A program made the translations under genes and the position numbers. From Ichthyophonus hoferi (Eukaryota > Opisthokonta > Ichthyosporea > Ichthyophonida > Ichthyophonidae), in assembly GCA_002751075.1 (NCBI GenBank), contig NAOQ01000050.1, positions 146,491 to 183,282 on the forward strand: a DNA stretch of 36,792 nucleotides, written 5' to 3'. Below are positions 1-11,080 of this stretch, one piece after another (position 1 is the first letter of the stretch; each line of letters begins with the position of its first letter). The notes beneath the pieces are model-generated. The model did not search any database. It saw only the letters and a program-made list of their open reading frames with translations, and was not told the DNA's origin.

Positions 1-68
<68 letters not shown>

Positions 69-120
69 TATTATGATTATGATTATGGTTATGATTATTA
101 TTATTATTTATTTATTATTA
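1..120. repeat. (ATT)n trinucleotide microsatellite
   Basis: The window opens in an almost pure ATT array that decays after about position 64 into TTATGA and TATTT variants. It is simple-sequence DNA with no coding content. The array probably continues beyond the left edge. Confidence 0.95.
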
Positions 121-1133
121 TTATTATCATTATTACTGTTACTAACGTTGCTTTTCGTTTTTATTTTATAATTATTAATAATATTGCTCAGATTATTCTT
201 ATTTTTTTTATTACTAACTATCGCCATAGTGATTTATAATAGTAATGGTATTATAATTGTACTTATAAATTCAACAAGCATTTAATGCTATTTCAATAGC
301 ACAGAGTTAAGTGTAATACAATCAACACCAGTCCAACCAATTACATACATATTCATTGCATATTTTTGTCTTTGTATACTATACTATTATACTATTATAC
401 TACCATCCTACTACATTATTATACTGTTATATAATTGGATTATTACACTCAAAGAATGAGAAACATAAGAACCAGTGTAGTTCACATGGTGATAATGGCT
501 ACGGACATACCACATATAATATCTTTTAGGTATGGGTAAATTAACTACAAAACTCCACATAGGTCAGTAATTTTTTCCTTTATTAATATATACATGAGGA
601 TTGTATGAGACAACAGTAACAGATACTTGGATTAGTATCATTACTATTAGTTGTCTCAAGATGAATGTCTGGATGCATATATGTATATCAGATGTCATCA
701 TACATATAGCAAAATACATAGATACAGGGGTTTATTATAATAATTTATTATGTTGAAATACACTCATATATATATATATATATATGAATTATACACAGAA
801 TAAGTTCAATGTATATCACAACAGAGGAAAGGTTACAGTAATCTAGTAAATCAACATAAATAAACTCGTCATATACTCAGTATGTAAATATAAGGATATG
901 CATATAAATCTATATATAAGTGTGTAATGTCATCAGCAATAGAAATACAAAACAAACATTAATAAACACACCAATTTACTATCATTGTCAATCACTTCCT
1001 TCAATCTGGCTACATTCTCTTCAGCTATATGTCGTTGCTCCCTCTCTCTCTCCAGCTCCTAGCAGCCACTACAGTCAATTATTGATATTTTATTGTATGG
1101 TTATTCGATCCATACATAAAGTACAAGAGTAAT

Positions 1134-1167
<34 letters not shown>

Positions 1168-1718
1168 CTAGTTATAGTATCTTTACCACATTATTTTCAA
1201 ATAATTAAAAAACAATAAACGGAATAAAAGAGCTCCAAATTATAACAGTCATGATAATAAAAACATGGTTTTTTTGTATACTGTAAGTAGTGTATGGCCT
1301 CATTACTGGATAGGTATGTATTACTATTCATTTATAGCTAATATCAACTTTTTACAGCAGCATAGAAACTACGCATCCTATATGTAAGTCATTCTATAAT
1401 ATATTTATGCTACAAGAAATTCCCAGATTGGGGAATTATTTTAAAAGCTTGTGTGAATGCCTGTATTATAGTATGATGGTAGGTAGGTAGGTAGGTACTT
1501 TAGGTTCATTTTATGTACAAATGTACCAATGTACATGTATTATTACATATATAAATACAAGTATGTAGGAATGCGTATATATGTAAGTGTAACTCTATTT
1601 ACATGAAAGCTATTAAGCATACAAAGTAAAAGAGCCTTTTCTTTACGTGCTTGCAAGTGTACATATATCTATGGTTAATAGATCTATTTGAATACAAGTC
1701 TGGGATAAGGATGGATAG
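121..1718. other. AT-rich stretch without a recognisable gene
   Basis: I see no convincing exon here on either strand. The stretch holds TA microsatellites at about 766-785 and 1137-1164 and a GTAG tetranucleotide array at about 1479-1497. Its right end is the likely 3' flank of the minus-strand gene that stops at 1719. The short open frames present fit chance in DNA this AT-rich. Confidence 0.6.
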
Positions 1719-2590
1719 TTATACACGTCTCAGCTCTTCCAATGTTTGCAACGCCAAAGTAAGTGGATCAAGCACAGAAGCACTTTGAGCCGTTCCACAA
1801 TCCATTTGATCGGACGGCGAATGACTTGTTTTAAAAGACAGGAGAGCAATAAATGAAAGAATAGAGTAGACTACTATAAAGAGCCCCTTCTCAACTATAT
1901 AGTCTAACCCTTTACACAAACATTTAGTGTTCCTCTAGAACCTAAACCCTAATTCATTATATTGAATAGCCTGTCTGTTTATGATATATTCTTGCAAAAA
2001 TAAACACCTGTTGACATAAATAAAACAAGATAAGCTGTGTGAAGAGAGTTAAAAAGAAAGATTAACTAGAAGTCGATTAATGGACGATTAGATGCGATTA
2101 ACGAATAATTCGATCCGATTAACATAGAATTAGTTATATATATATATATAACTGACTGCAATTAATATATGATTCGATACTATTAATAGTAATTGGTGGC
2201 GATTAATATGTAAATAGTGGCGATTTGTATATAAATAGTGGCGATTAATATATATAGTTAGATTAATAGTTGAGAGACCAAGATCATTGGATGATTGAGT
2301 GCGATTAAATACTATTATATCATTTGATACCATATTATACCATGTATTAGCATGATATTCCAGCAATATTTTACCTTTCAACTAGTTGACTGACTTGTTT
2401 CAAAATACTACAGAAATAGAAAATATTTGGCGGCAAAACAATAGACTGAGGGACGCGTATTAAGTACGACAACAAATAATACAATACTACACACTGCTAT
2501 TATAGGTTAGACAACCTATTTTATAATATTTATGTAGTATATTGCTTGTTAATACAACCTTATATGTACACACCTTACAACTCTGCTCAT
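1719..2590 (-). CDS. Unrecognised 73-residue protein, four exons (two microexons)
   Basis: I do not recognise this protein. The proposed exons on the minus strand are 2590-2574, 2407-2375, 2007-1942 and 1824-1719, together 222 bases (74 codons including TAA). Donors are GTGTGT, GTAAAA and a weak GTTCTA; acceptors are TAG, CAG and AAG. Every junction keeps phase. The ATG has A at -3. The product starts MSRVVSILKQVSQLVER, looks helical with heptad-like hydrophobics over about residues 5-38, passes through a polar linker (HSPSDQMDCGTAQSAS) and ends in a second helix-like stretch (LDPLTLALQTLEELRRV). The last exon has mixed codons and is clearly richer in GC than its surroundings, as the real exons of neighbouring genes are. 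The 17- and 33-base exons are inferred from splice signals and phase only. An alternative donor GTTTAG at 1947 keeps the same phase. Without the third splice, the frame would stop within exon 3. Its start lies 290 bases from the MRG15 start, head to head. Confidence 0.5.
2196..2258. repeat. Three-copy 21-base minisatellite
   Basis: Three consecutive 21-base units begin GTGGCGATT at 2196, 2217 and 2238 and differ at a few positions. Looser CGATTA-containing copies extend over about 2070-2310. The array lies inside the proposed second intron of the 73-residue minus-strand gene. Confidence 0.8.
2426..2438. promoter_or_regulatory. E2F-like site in a small CpG-containing patch
   Basis: TTTGGCGGCAAAA is a near match to the E2F/DP consensus TTTSSCGC and is close to palindromic. 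An ACGCGT follows about 15 bases later. It lies about 450 bases upstream of the MRG15 ATG and in the first intron of the opposing gene model. A match this short is only suggestive. Confidence 0.25.
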
Positions 2591-2880
2591 CTTGCTATAT
2601 CTAATCAACAGATGTTGTCACATTAGTACTTGTCAGACTGAGTACACAGAATATTTTACTTATTTAGTCACTTATTTTACCTTTTTGTCAACACACTATG
2701 GAAGTTTTTTAAAATATTTGTTGACGTCCTTCATTTATCTCTTCCATGTGTTATATGTATGTACAACATGTGCACCATTGTACTTTACTCCACCACTCCT
2801 CCGCACTCCCCCATTTCCATTCATAGTTAAGCTCGTGTTTCCTCACAGCAAACGGGAGACTGTGATTTTAACACGACATT
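2591..2880. promoter_or_regulatory. Short divergent (head-to-head) promoter region
   Basis: These 290 bases separate the start codon of the minus-strand 73-residue gene from the MRG15 start codon, so they must hold both 5' untranslated regions and probably a shared promoter. A pyrimidine-rich patch occurs at about 2790-2820. A CCTCACAG at about 2841-2848 could be the acceptor of a 5' untranslated exon of MRG15. I see no clear TATA box distinguishable from the general AT richness. Confidence 0.4.
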
Positions 2881-5800
2881 ATGGCACCTAAGCTGAAATT
2901 TGAGGCAGGGGAGCGAGTTCTTTGCTTTCATGGCCCCTTGCTGTACGAGGCCAAGGTAAATACCTTCCTACCTTAAAACAGGCTTCTGTCTATGCAGCTT
3001 TCCTTTGTCCTATCCTTTGTGGTCATCTTCGTGACTCCATTTTTTCTTAAATATATTTCTTTTATCTCTCCTATTGCTTTAGATTTATCACCCTCAATTC
3101 TTTTTCCTTCTTCATTTCCCTCTTTATGTTTTGCTTTTTGCTTATCATACCATCTCTTACTTACCTTATTGTTGTTTATGTAGTTATACTCGTCATATTG
3201 TGCTTACGTCTTCATTGTATGGTACCTATACATATCTACAAACATTTACTCCCTGGCTTACATTAATACTGTACCGTCTACAGTGCATGGAAAACAAGGT
3301 TGAAAACTCAGTGCCCAAGTTTTTTATTCACTATAATGGCTGGAATAAGAAGTAGGGTTTGTTATATATGTATATATCATATTTATAATGATTGTAATAT
3401 ACTTTTTGTTTAAATATACAGTATATAGGGAATTAAACAGTAATTACAGTACACAATAAGTAATTTAAAGTCCGTAGTTGGAAAATATATATTTAGTTAA
3501 AGGTGTAGGCATAAATATATTAATGATGTATATGTTTATGTATAGGTATATGTAAATGCATATGTTACTGGTATGGTGTAGAAGGATATAAACACAATGT
3601 GATTGTTAGTATAACTTAAACATAGCTGGATGGTAGCGTATATATATATATAAGAAGATTAGGCTAGTGAGACCTACACACTCCGACCTCACCATCTACA
3701 TGCCCTACATACGCCTTCACAGTTGGAACGAATGGGTGGTTGAATCCCGTGTTCTAAAATGGACAGAGGAGAATCTAAACAAACAAAAAGAATTAAAAAA
3801 TAATGCGGATGGCTCCAAAAAGAAGAAGAAGGATTCAGCCAAAAGAGCGTTGACTACAGATGATGATAGTGTGTAGTCCCTCTCTCTCTCTTTACTCAAA
3901 CACTATATGTATGTATGTATGTATAGTATATGTATATGTATCTTTTACTTCATATCTCTTCCATCTTATATCACATCACTGTACCTATATTAGGAGCACT
4001 CCCACCTATCCTATGACATCGCCAGACCTATACTAAGTACTCCAGTGGTAGATGCATGGCCGTAGGTTGCAATACTGATTGGGGCTAATTTACCAAATAA
4101 TAAGAGATAATTGGCTGGATCCATTCCTATTGCCTGTGTTATGATATATATATACATATAGCATACATGGATATATGAATACATTTTTATTTATAGATAA
4201 CTAGACTATATGCAATTATTATTTACCTCTGTCTTTCTCCCATCACTCTACCATTATACCACTCTAACAATGCCAATTTATCACGAACCAATCATTTGAC
4301 TGACACCTGGGGTGGTGTAGCCAGTAGAATGAGGACCAGAGACAAAGATAAAGAGGGGAGTGTTGAGAGCAATAAGGAAAGAGAAAAGGATAAAGATCGT
4401 AGAATACGACCAACCACTAGCCAAAAGAGACTAAAATCAGAGAGTGGCCTAGAAACGGTGAGCCCCTACCGCCTTTCCTTCCTTAACCATAGCTTTAGTA
4501 TGGTCTTAATCAGCACCTTATTAATCTTTTATTGGGTTAGAAACATTTAGTCTAGGATTAATCTAAGCCATGAACCAATCATTTGAATTTAATTGTTTAG
4601 TATAAGAGATTGGAAATTAAATATAACCAGATTGATACCAATCACCGAAAAGGATGTGACTATAGGTATATGGGTATATAATATAGATAGCAGAGACCTC
4701 ACGTGTAGTTCATATAAGGATATCTGTGCATGCTATATATATATATATATATATCCACCAGGCCATACTTTTATCTCTACATTCATTTAGAAATCTACCT
4801 TTATAGATAACGTGTTGATTTACGATCTAGTATATAGTATATAGTATATACTGCTTATATCACATCTGTTTTAACTTGCTGTTTTCAGAAAGTTTTATAA
4901 ATAAGGCGGAGACCATCATACTACAGATCTTAGATAGATTCATTCCTATAGATTATTGGTGTCATTATTTTATCCAGTCATATAAGATCGACAAACGTCT
5001 TTGGTAGGTGGTTAGTAAGAAGAAATGATTGGTAGTTTCTCTATAGCCAGTTCTTATTTTGTATATATCTCACGGGTTGTTTTTATTGTATTTTTTTTTA
5101 ATATACAATACACGTGTAAGACTATATATATGATGTGATTACATGATTTCTACTCACTGTCTATTGCCCACGCCTTAGTGATATGTCAACTCCTCCATAT
5201 ATGTCATGTTTCATACCATAATGGCATAACCCATTTCTCTCTACATACCATTTGCGCCCACTAGAATCATAGTAGAAAATATTCATAGTATATTATAAAT
5301 ATCAGATACGTACTATATGATAACCACAGACTATATACCACACATTTATAGTTAAAATATTTTATAACACTCGCTGCAGTGCATATACTACCTCTTCCTC
5401 TACCCAATAGTTTTGCTACGGGAACTATCCTTGTTCATTTATATGTAATATTACACTGTAATTAATTGTATATAACATTAATTAATTAGTGATCTTCCAT
5501 TAGGAGGAGGAATATATCTCACGTATTGAGGTTAGATTACCACTCCCCGACGACTTGCGCAAGTTGCTAGTGGAGGATTGGGACATGGTGACCAATAGAA
5601 AGAAGGTATGAGATGGGATTAATTGTAACATTTTTATCAAATCATAGGACAACGTTAAATGAATAGATATGAGAAGCCAATGGAGGTCTTGTTTTTTGAT
5701 TTATGTGGAAGATATATTAAAACGTTTACAATCATTCATACAGGCTGGATAAATAATATATATATTTATGTGTGTATATGTAATACTCTTGTTTATTATG

Positions 5801-8111
5801 AAGATATTACCCGAGAAATACTCCCACCACTAGTTATCATATATGTTGCCCGTTTAGTAATAAACTCTCTCTTAAACCCGATCAACATAGGTAGGGTCAC
5901 CAGCCCATTAATGAACATTTTGTTTTTTTCTCTCTCAAACATACATATAATATATACGATGTAACTTACCAAGACTGTGGCTTGGTTATATTTTAATTTA
6001 GACTATATATGGGTCACTATTTTATTAATAGGCTGTATTGATGCTAACGTTTTGGTTAAAAATACATAAAGCTACCTATGGTGCGAATTTAACAACACTA
6101 TATATATATATATATCTTGTTATTACTAATACACAATGATTGGTAGATAAAACATGTAGTAGTTGTAAGCCTGCTTGAGTGAACTTTACAAATGTAATGA
6201 TAATAGAGTTTAGTATGTTATGTGATATATAATTGTAGTAGCGAGACGTTAAATATATCTTGTATTCTTACCTCTTTCATATGTGCATACATATACATGT
6301 CCCTATCCATATACGTACATCATTTTTCATTGCCTATTCTATTTCTTAAATTTTCAGTCCAGCCTGCCCACCATCTATCCTTACATATCCTTTTAATGCT
6401 ACTAACACTCTAGTGAACAGCTAGTGAAACTACCACGGGACCCTTGTGTACGGACTATTCTTAAGGACTATCATGCCTCCAAAGCCAACAGCGCCACTCT
6501 AGCGTAAGTTTTTCCCGTCTTGATCTCTCCCTCTCTCTATCTTTATATTGGTTATTTGTCTTTGTTGTTTTATTCTTTTATTTCTTCTCTCCTCTTACTC
6601 TTTTCATAGGTCTCGTATGCCAATTGCTAATGCATTATATATACTTTTTTAGTTGGATATGTTTCCGTGGGCTTGTTCATGTATGTATATATGTGTATTT
6701 GTATACATGTGACATATGTATGTGTATATTATATATGAGAGATATTATTTTCTACAGTACTGATATAAAGAGGGATGATATTACAGCGACGAGGTAGTAG
6801 GAGAGGTAGTAGATGGGCTGCAAACCTATTTTGATCACATGTTAGGGACACTGCTACTGTTTCGTTTTGAGAAACTGCAATATAATCAGATTTTGGAAGA
6901 AAACAAAGACAAAAATATGTCGGATATCTACGGAGCGGAACATTTGCTGCGTTTATTTGGTGTGTGAATATATGTTATCGGTTGTCATAATATGTTGCGT
7001 GTATGGTTATTTAGTGCATTGAGGACTGTACTGTACGTTGTTTTTCTATTATAAATTCTACACTGCCTAGATTGTTGTGTGAGGATGTATTGTCATTGAG
7101 GTGCTACTTCATATTATGATGCTATATGTTATGACATATACATTTTGTATATTTTTATTTTTTACTATTACTGTATTGTTGTATGATTTTCTGCTATGAA
7201 TTGGCATATACTCTTGCGTGTAAGTTAATAACTGACGCGCAATGTATTTAAATTATGGTGGATGACCTGTAATTATGTAAATATCATAATATCAACGTGA
7301 AAATTCGAGTGTTGATACTTGAAAAATGGAAAAAGAATGTAGGAATATCATGTTTTATTGCACAGTTTATAGAATAGATAACAGGCCATAAAGGTGGTGA
7401 TTGGTTTAGATATTGGAGTTGGCAGCATGTTCTATACATAGTTATATATTAATTAAATTTAATGCACCAATCACAGGGCTACACATAGCCACTGTCTATA
7501 TATATATAGGAGTAGATAGGTGTATTTTATCGTTGTATAAGTGGGAAAATAAAATTAACTGACTGACATTTATACCCACATATCCACATATGTCCAACAG
7601 TCAAACTACCTACCCTTCTTGCTCATACCAATATGGATGAAGAATCCTTGAAGGTTTTGATAACTCATCTTCAAGAATTCATGAAGTAAGCCTATCTATT
7701 TGTCATTATTGTATTTTTTGATTGCTTCTATTTATTTTTATCTTTATATACCAAAACAATTCACAAATAGTAATTGTACAACTGTATTTGATCTTGTTTC
7801 CTCTCCTACTATGCTCTTTCCGTAAATATCATTTTATAAAATCCATATCTGCTATTTAATTCGCTATATTTCCTTCTCATGTTTGTTTAACATCACCTAT
7901 ATGTAATTATATATATATTGAATAAAGAATTTGCAATGAACAGGTAAATAAATGCCCGACACATTATAATATTATATGTGCGGCGAAGAGAATATGATGG
8001 CTTATTACTATTTTTTCTCGCAGATACTTGGGCAAGAATGTTGATACACTCTTCCTAAGTGATTATGAACCCGCTACACATGAATACTGCAATATGGCTA
8101 GTCAGCAGTAG
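2881..8111 (+). CDS. MORF4L1: MRG15 (mortality factor 4-like protein 1), chromodomain plus MRG domain
   Basis: MRG15 is a nuclear chromatin reader that binds methylated H3K36 and serves the NuA4/TIP60 acetyltransferase and SIN3/HDAC complexes. Exons: 2881-2955, 3284-3351, 3723-3872, 4325-4457, 5504-5605, 6421-6503, 6787-6959, 7601-7685 and 8024-8111, together 957 bases and 318 residues, near the human 323. The N-terminus (GERVLCFHGPLLYEAK) and the second and third exons form the chromodomain. The aromatic cage residues of the human protein (Tyr26, Tyr46, Trp49, Trp53) are present as Tyr22, Tyr42, Trp45 and Trp49. A Lys-rich linker spans about residues 65-142. The MRG domain follows from about 143 to the end, with VEDWDMVT, YFDHMLGTLLLFRFEKLQY, GAEHLLRLF and LSDYEP. 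All junctions are GT-AG and phase-consistent. The exon 3/exon 4 boundary is the least certain, because it lies in the unconserved linker and neighbouring AG and GT sites compete. Start context is ATTATGG. Confidence 0.97.
4889..5003 (+). other. Candidate unproductive cassette exon in MRG15 intron 4
   Basis: A strong acceptor (CTGTTTTCAG, ending 4888) and a strong donor (GTAGGT, from 5004) bracket 115 bases inside the intron between exons 4 and 5. In the frame carried from exon 4 the segment reads three codons and then TAA, and its length is not a multiple of three. Inclusion would therefore truncate the protein before the MRG domain. It is not part of the conserved protein. Confidence 0.3.
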
Positions 8112-8394
8112 TGGATATAACCGTGAATAATATCCATGCCATCTCCAACAGCTTGCGTGTGAAGTACAACTTAATGCACCGTAATGTGCATTTGTACACA
8201 CCCATTAGAATATATAGCAAGCTGTGGTAGCTCCAGTGACTTGTCCACAGGCTTCGGGGTCGCCAATTGGGTGTTGTATAATAGGGCTATATATATAAAA
8301 TATATTATGATATTGTTTAACAAATAATAAATGAATGCAAGGTTTTGTATGTCACGAACGTATTCATGTTTTCTTATAACGGTAGTGTGCATGT
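8112..8394. other. MRG15 3' flank / probable 3' untranslated region
   Basis: This is the sequence after the MRG15 stop. It contains GTGCATTTGTACACA near 8186-8200, which recurs as GTGCATGTACACA at about 8387-8399. A minus-strand open frame at 8171-8404 has a polar stretch that looks coding, but no splice context supports it. Confidence 0.4.
8326..8331 (+). promoter_or_regulatory. Poly(A) signal AATAAA, possibly of MRG15
   Basis: AATAAA lies 215 bases past the MRG15 stop codon. In DNA this AT-rich the hexamer is common, so assignment to MRG15 rests on position alone. Confidence 0.3.
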
Positions 8395-8457
8395 ACACAG
8401 GCATGCGGGGTTGCCGCGTATACCCGTGTGTACCGAGGGCCGCATGTGTGGGCTGTC
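8395..8457. other. GC-rich hairpin-forming island
   Basis: About two thirds of these bases are G or C, which is unique in the spacer. CATGCGG at 8402-8408 pairs perfectly with CCGCATG at 8440-8446, and the loop contains further short complementary runs. It could be a structured element in the MRG15 3' untranslated region, a remnant of a short interspersed element, or a small structured RNA. No tRNA A or B box is seen. Confidence 0.4.
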
Positions 8458-8948
8458 CTTTATTATTGAATTTTGTTTTATTTTATACTTTGATTTATCG
8501 CCAGTGCTAACGTTTGGTTAACACCAATGTAACTAGCTCCAATAACTTAAATGGAGCCCATTATGAAATATTTATATTGGCTAATATAACTCATGAAAGG
8601 TCATAGAGACCCACCAGGGTTGTCTGATTCTATCACGATAAGGTTATATTGGTGTTTCCATATATAGTTCGTTAGTTAATTCACTACATGCAAACTATGT
8701 ATCGATAAATCAATTTTGAACTACGTGTTCATTTGGAGTTTTAACAATCTTGTAACAGAATATATCACATATCTAGCATAAAAACATGTGAATATAGTTA
8801 GGTCTTTTTATATTGTAATTTTTAAAATGGTTTAGTAATACCAGATACCTTTATTTACTGAATATGCTAACTGGCATTGGAAACTATAAGTAGAACAGGT
8901 TCAGACAGTGGTTCTTTTTGCCATTTATTTATTATTATTATTATGTGC

Positions 8949-9164
8949 TTAGGGAGCAATACAATGCTTCTTGTATGAGGCATTTATATTTATATTATGT
9001 ACTCTCTTGATGCAATCGAAATTACTTTGATGTTGCAGGTACTTATATCTCTTTCTCGAGGTGCACTCAATCATAATATTATAATATTTTGTGGTTAAAG
9101 TGAAAATGGGATGGCCCAGTGAAAAACTTAAGATAAAACTTGCCTGTATGAGGCTGTTTTTCAT
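8949..9164 (-). CDS. Possible terminal exon of an unidentified minus-strand gene
   Basis: An open frame of 71 codons ends at TAA (8951-8949). Its last half has polar, Cys-containing composition (ECTSRKRYKYLQHQ, FDCIKRVH, YKKHCIAP), and a poly(A)-type AATAAA on the same strand follows about 20 bases downstream (8929-8924). If the ATG at 9164 is the start, the N-terminus is weakly signal-peptide-like. A frame of similar length on the opposite strand (9091-9285) overlaps it. Frames this long are expected by chance here, so this is tentative. I do not recognise the product. Confidence 0.2.
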   Translation of the reverse strand: MKNSLIQASFILSFSLGHPIFTLTTKYYNIMIECTSRKRYKYLQHQSNFDCIKRVHNININASYKKHCIAP

Positions 9165-9285
9165 GCTTAAGGCTATTCAGCATTTTGTAAAATCAAAATA
9201 CTGCCATCCTATTCAATATACTAGTTCTTGTTTTAGAGTTTTAGCTGTTAAACCCGAGAATAATTACCTCTGGAGAAATGGTTGA

Positions 9286-11080
9286 ATGTTCTTTTCATTT
9301 TGAAAATATGTAAGCATTGGTTGTCTATAGTTTTCAGTCCATTCTACGAATTAATTGCAAGTGTGATATGACTTTACTACTATACTCATTCATGTGGTTT
9401 GTAGTAAATATACAATTGGGGGTTTTTTTTTATCCAACGTAATGTATAAATAGTCTTGGTTAATGATTATAAAACATTGATAAGTCGCTTTGATAGTTTA
9501 TAGTCATAGGCTATTTGTCTAAACTAAGCTTAAACTCCACATATTACTTGTATAAAATTGTACGTTTAATGACTATATAGTGATTGCATACTTGTACTGT
9601 CTTTAGCTTAACTATATACTGATGATATAGCTCTCATAGTCTGCATATTTAAATATCTGTCGATTTCAGTCTCTGTAGTGATTCCCTTACCCGTGTTGAA
9701 GATAGCAGCCGACTATTTCAAGTAGATAATTTAGGATAAAACCTGCATAGCATTTATACACTATCACTACATAATCCAGAGTTCCCACTCTGTCAGACAG
9801 AACCTTTTTATACTTTCTAAATATAGCATTTTTATGGATATAGAATACTTCAGAACCCACTATTCATTAGTTGAATAGTTGCAATTAAAATTACTTTACC
9901 TATGTTGTATGTGTAGCTATATTTGTATATTTGACAGTACCATACTAAAACATATCGTAAATCTATAAAGTGGCGTTTATAATTGTTTATAAATTGTGGC
10001 TGATGGGTTTATTATTATTGGACTAGGTTAACAGATTATCTTCAATAATCACATTTAATTGGTAAGTTTGGCAAATTTTAAATATATTAAAACCTTTCGT
10101 TAAATATGTTACCACTGAAGATTTTTTGTGTTGATCATACACAAATATATAAAGTTACCTTATAAGAAAACCACTTCATTGTTTATAGTACCAATTGGTA
10201 ATTCTATTATTCCAATATTCTAAATTGTAGGTTTTGTATCTTGCTGCTCGCTCATGTATTGTGATTAATTGAAGTTCTACTTCAACATTTTTGCGTAGAC
10301 TAATTTATATTCTACTAAATATTTTTTCTAGAACCTTTTATGTTATGGGAAATATTCAATATCCATTTATATTATTACGTCTTTATTGACAATTTACAAT
10401 CTTGATCGATCTATCCAAGAGCAATTCAGATTTATTTAAAGCACGGTCCAATCAGGAACTCGATCTCATGGATGCAAGGTAAATATCAACTCTTCTAAGA
10501 GACGGAAATCGATCCCTGGAAATACCTGCAATAATTGCGTTGAATTCCTCTCCGGAGATCAATAGAGAAGATTTTTCTGAATTAAGAAGAATCTTATACA
10601 TACACACATTGTCAGTCACTTATATCCTCAATATAGATGAATATGTATTTATTAAAGTTTTGCAAAATAAGAGTATTGAGAACTTGGAGAGTTCTATATT
10701 TTCACCAATTATTATTATTATGATTATTATGGTATTTATTATTGCAACTTCAAGATATCATTACTGGAGGATGTAGGAAGGAAAGCTATATTGCAATGCA
10801 CATCTGATGGAGTTAGGCTCTGGCTCTCGTCAATCTCGCACAGTTTTCTCTTCCTAGCTTGAGATTGACATATATACCTTCATTGAAATCTATTCTTACT
10901 AAAAGCTTATTATTAGTCCCGATATTGTTTTACCAGCCGTTTTATGTGGCTTGCATATTTTTATATACGTCATGAATAAAATGATCCGTGTCATAAAATG
11001 TGTATTAAATTCTAAATATGGAAATGACATGACCAATATAATCATCTCAATATAATTATTGTAATAGATTTTGTAATGAC
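9286..11080. other. Spacer with two exon-like patches, no gene resolved
   Basis: Most of this stretch is AT-rich and featureless. Two patches are richer in GC and look coding. One is at about 9671-9725, where the minus strand ends in a good donor (GTAAGG). The other is 10452-10601, where the minus strand has a 49-codon ATG frame containing ISGEEFNAIIAG and RFPSLRRVDIYLASMRSS. The plus strand of the same patch also reads open into a GTAAAT donor at about 10481. I cannot decide the strand or join these with confidence. Confidence 0.35.

Noticed and set aside
2592-2891. 99-codon plus-strand frame ending inside MRG15 exon 1
   Set aside because: It is out of frame with MRG15, lies over the promoter, and has the Tyr/Phe/Leu composition expected of AT-rich non-coding DNA.
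4889-5003. Taking this segment as a constitutive MRG15 exon
   Set aside because: Exon 4 joins exon 5 directly in phase and matches the MRG15 family. Including the segment would stop the frame at once. Kept only as a candidate unproductive exon.
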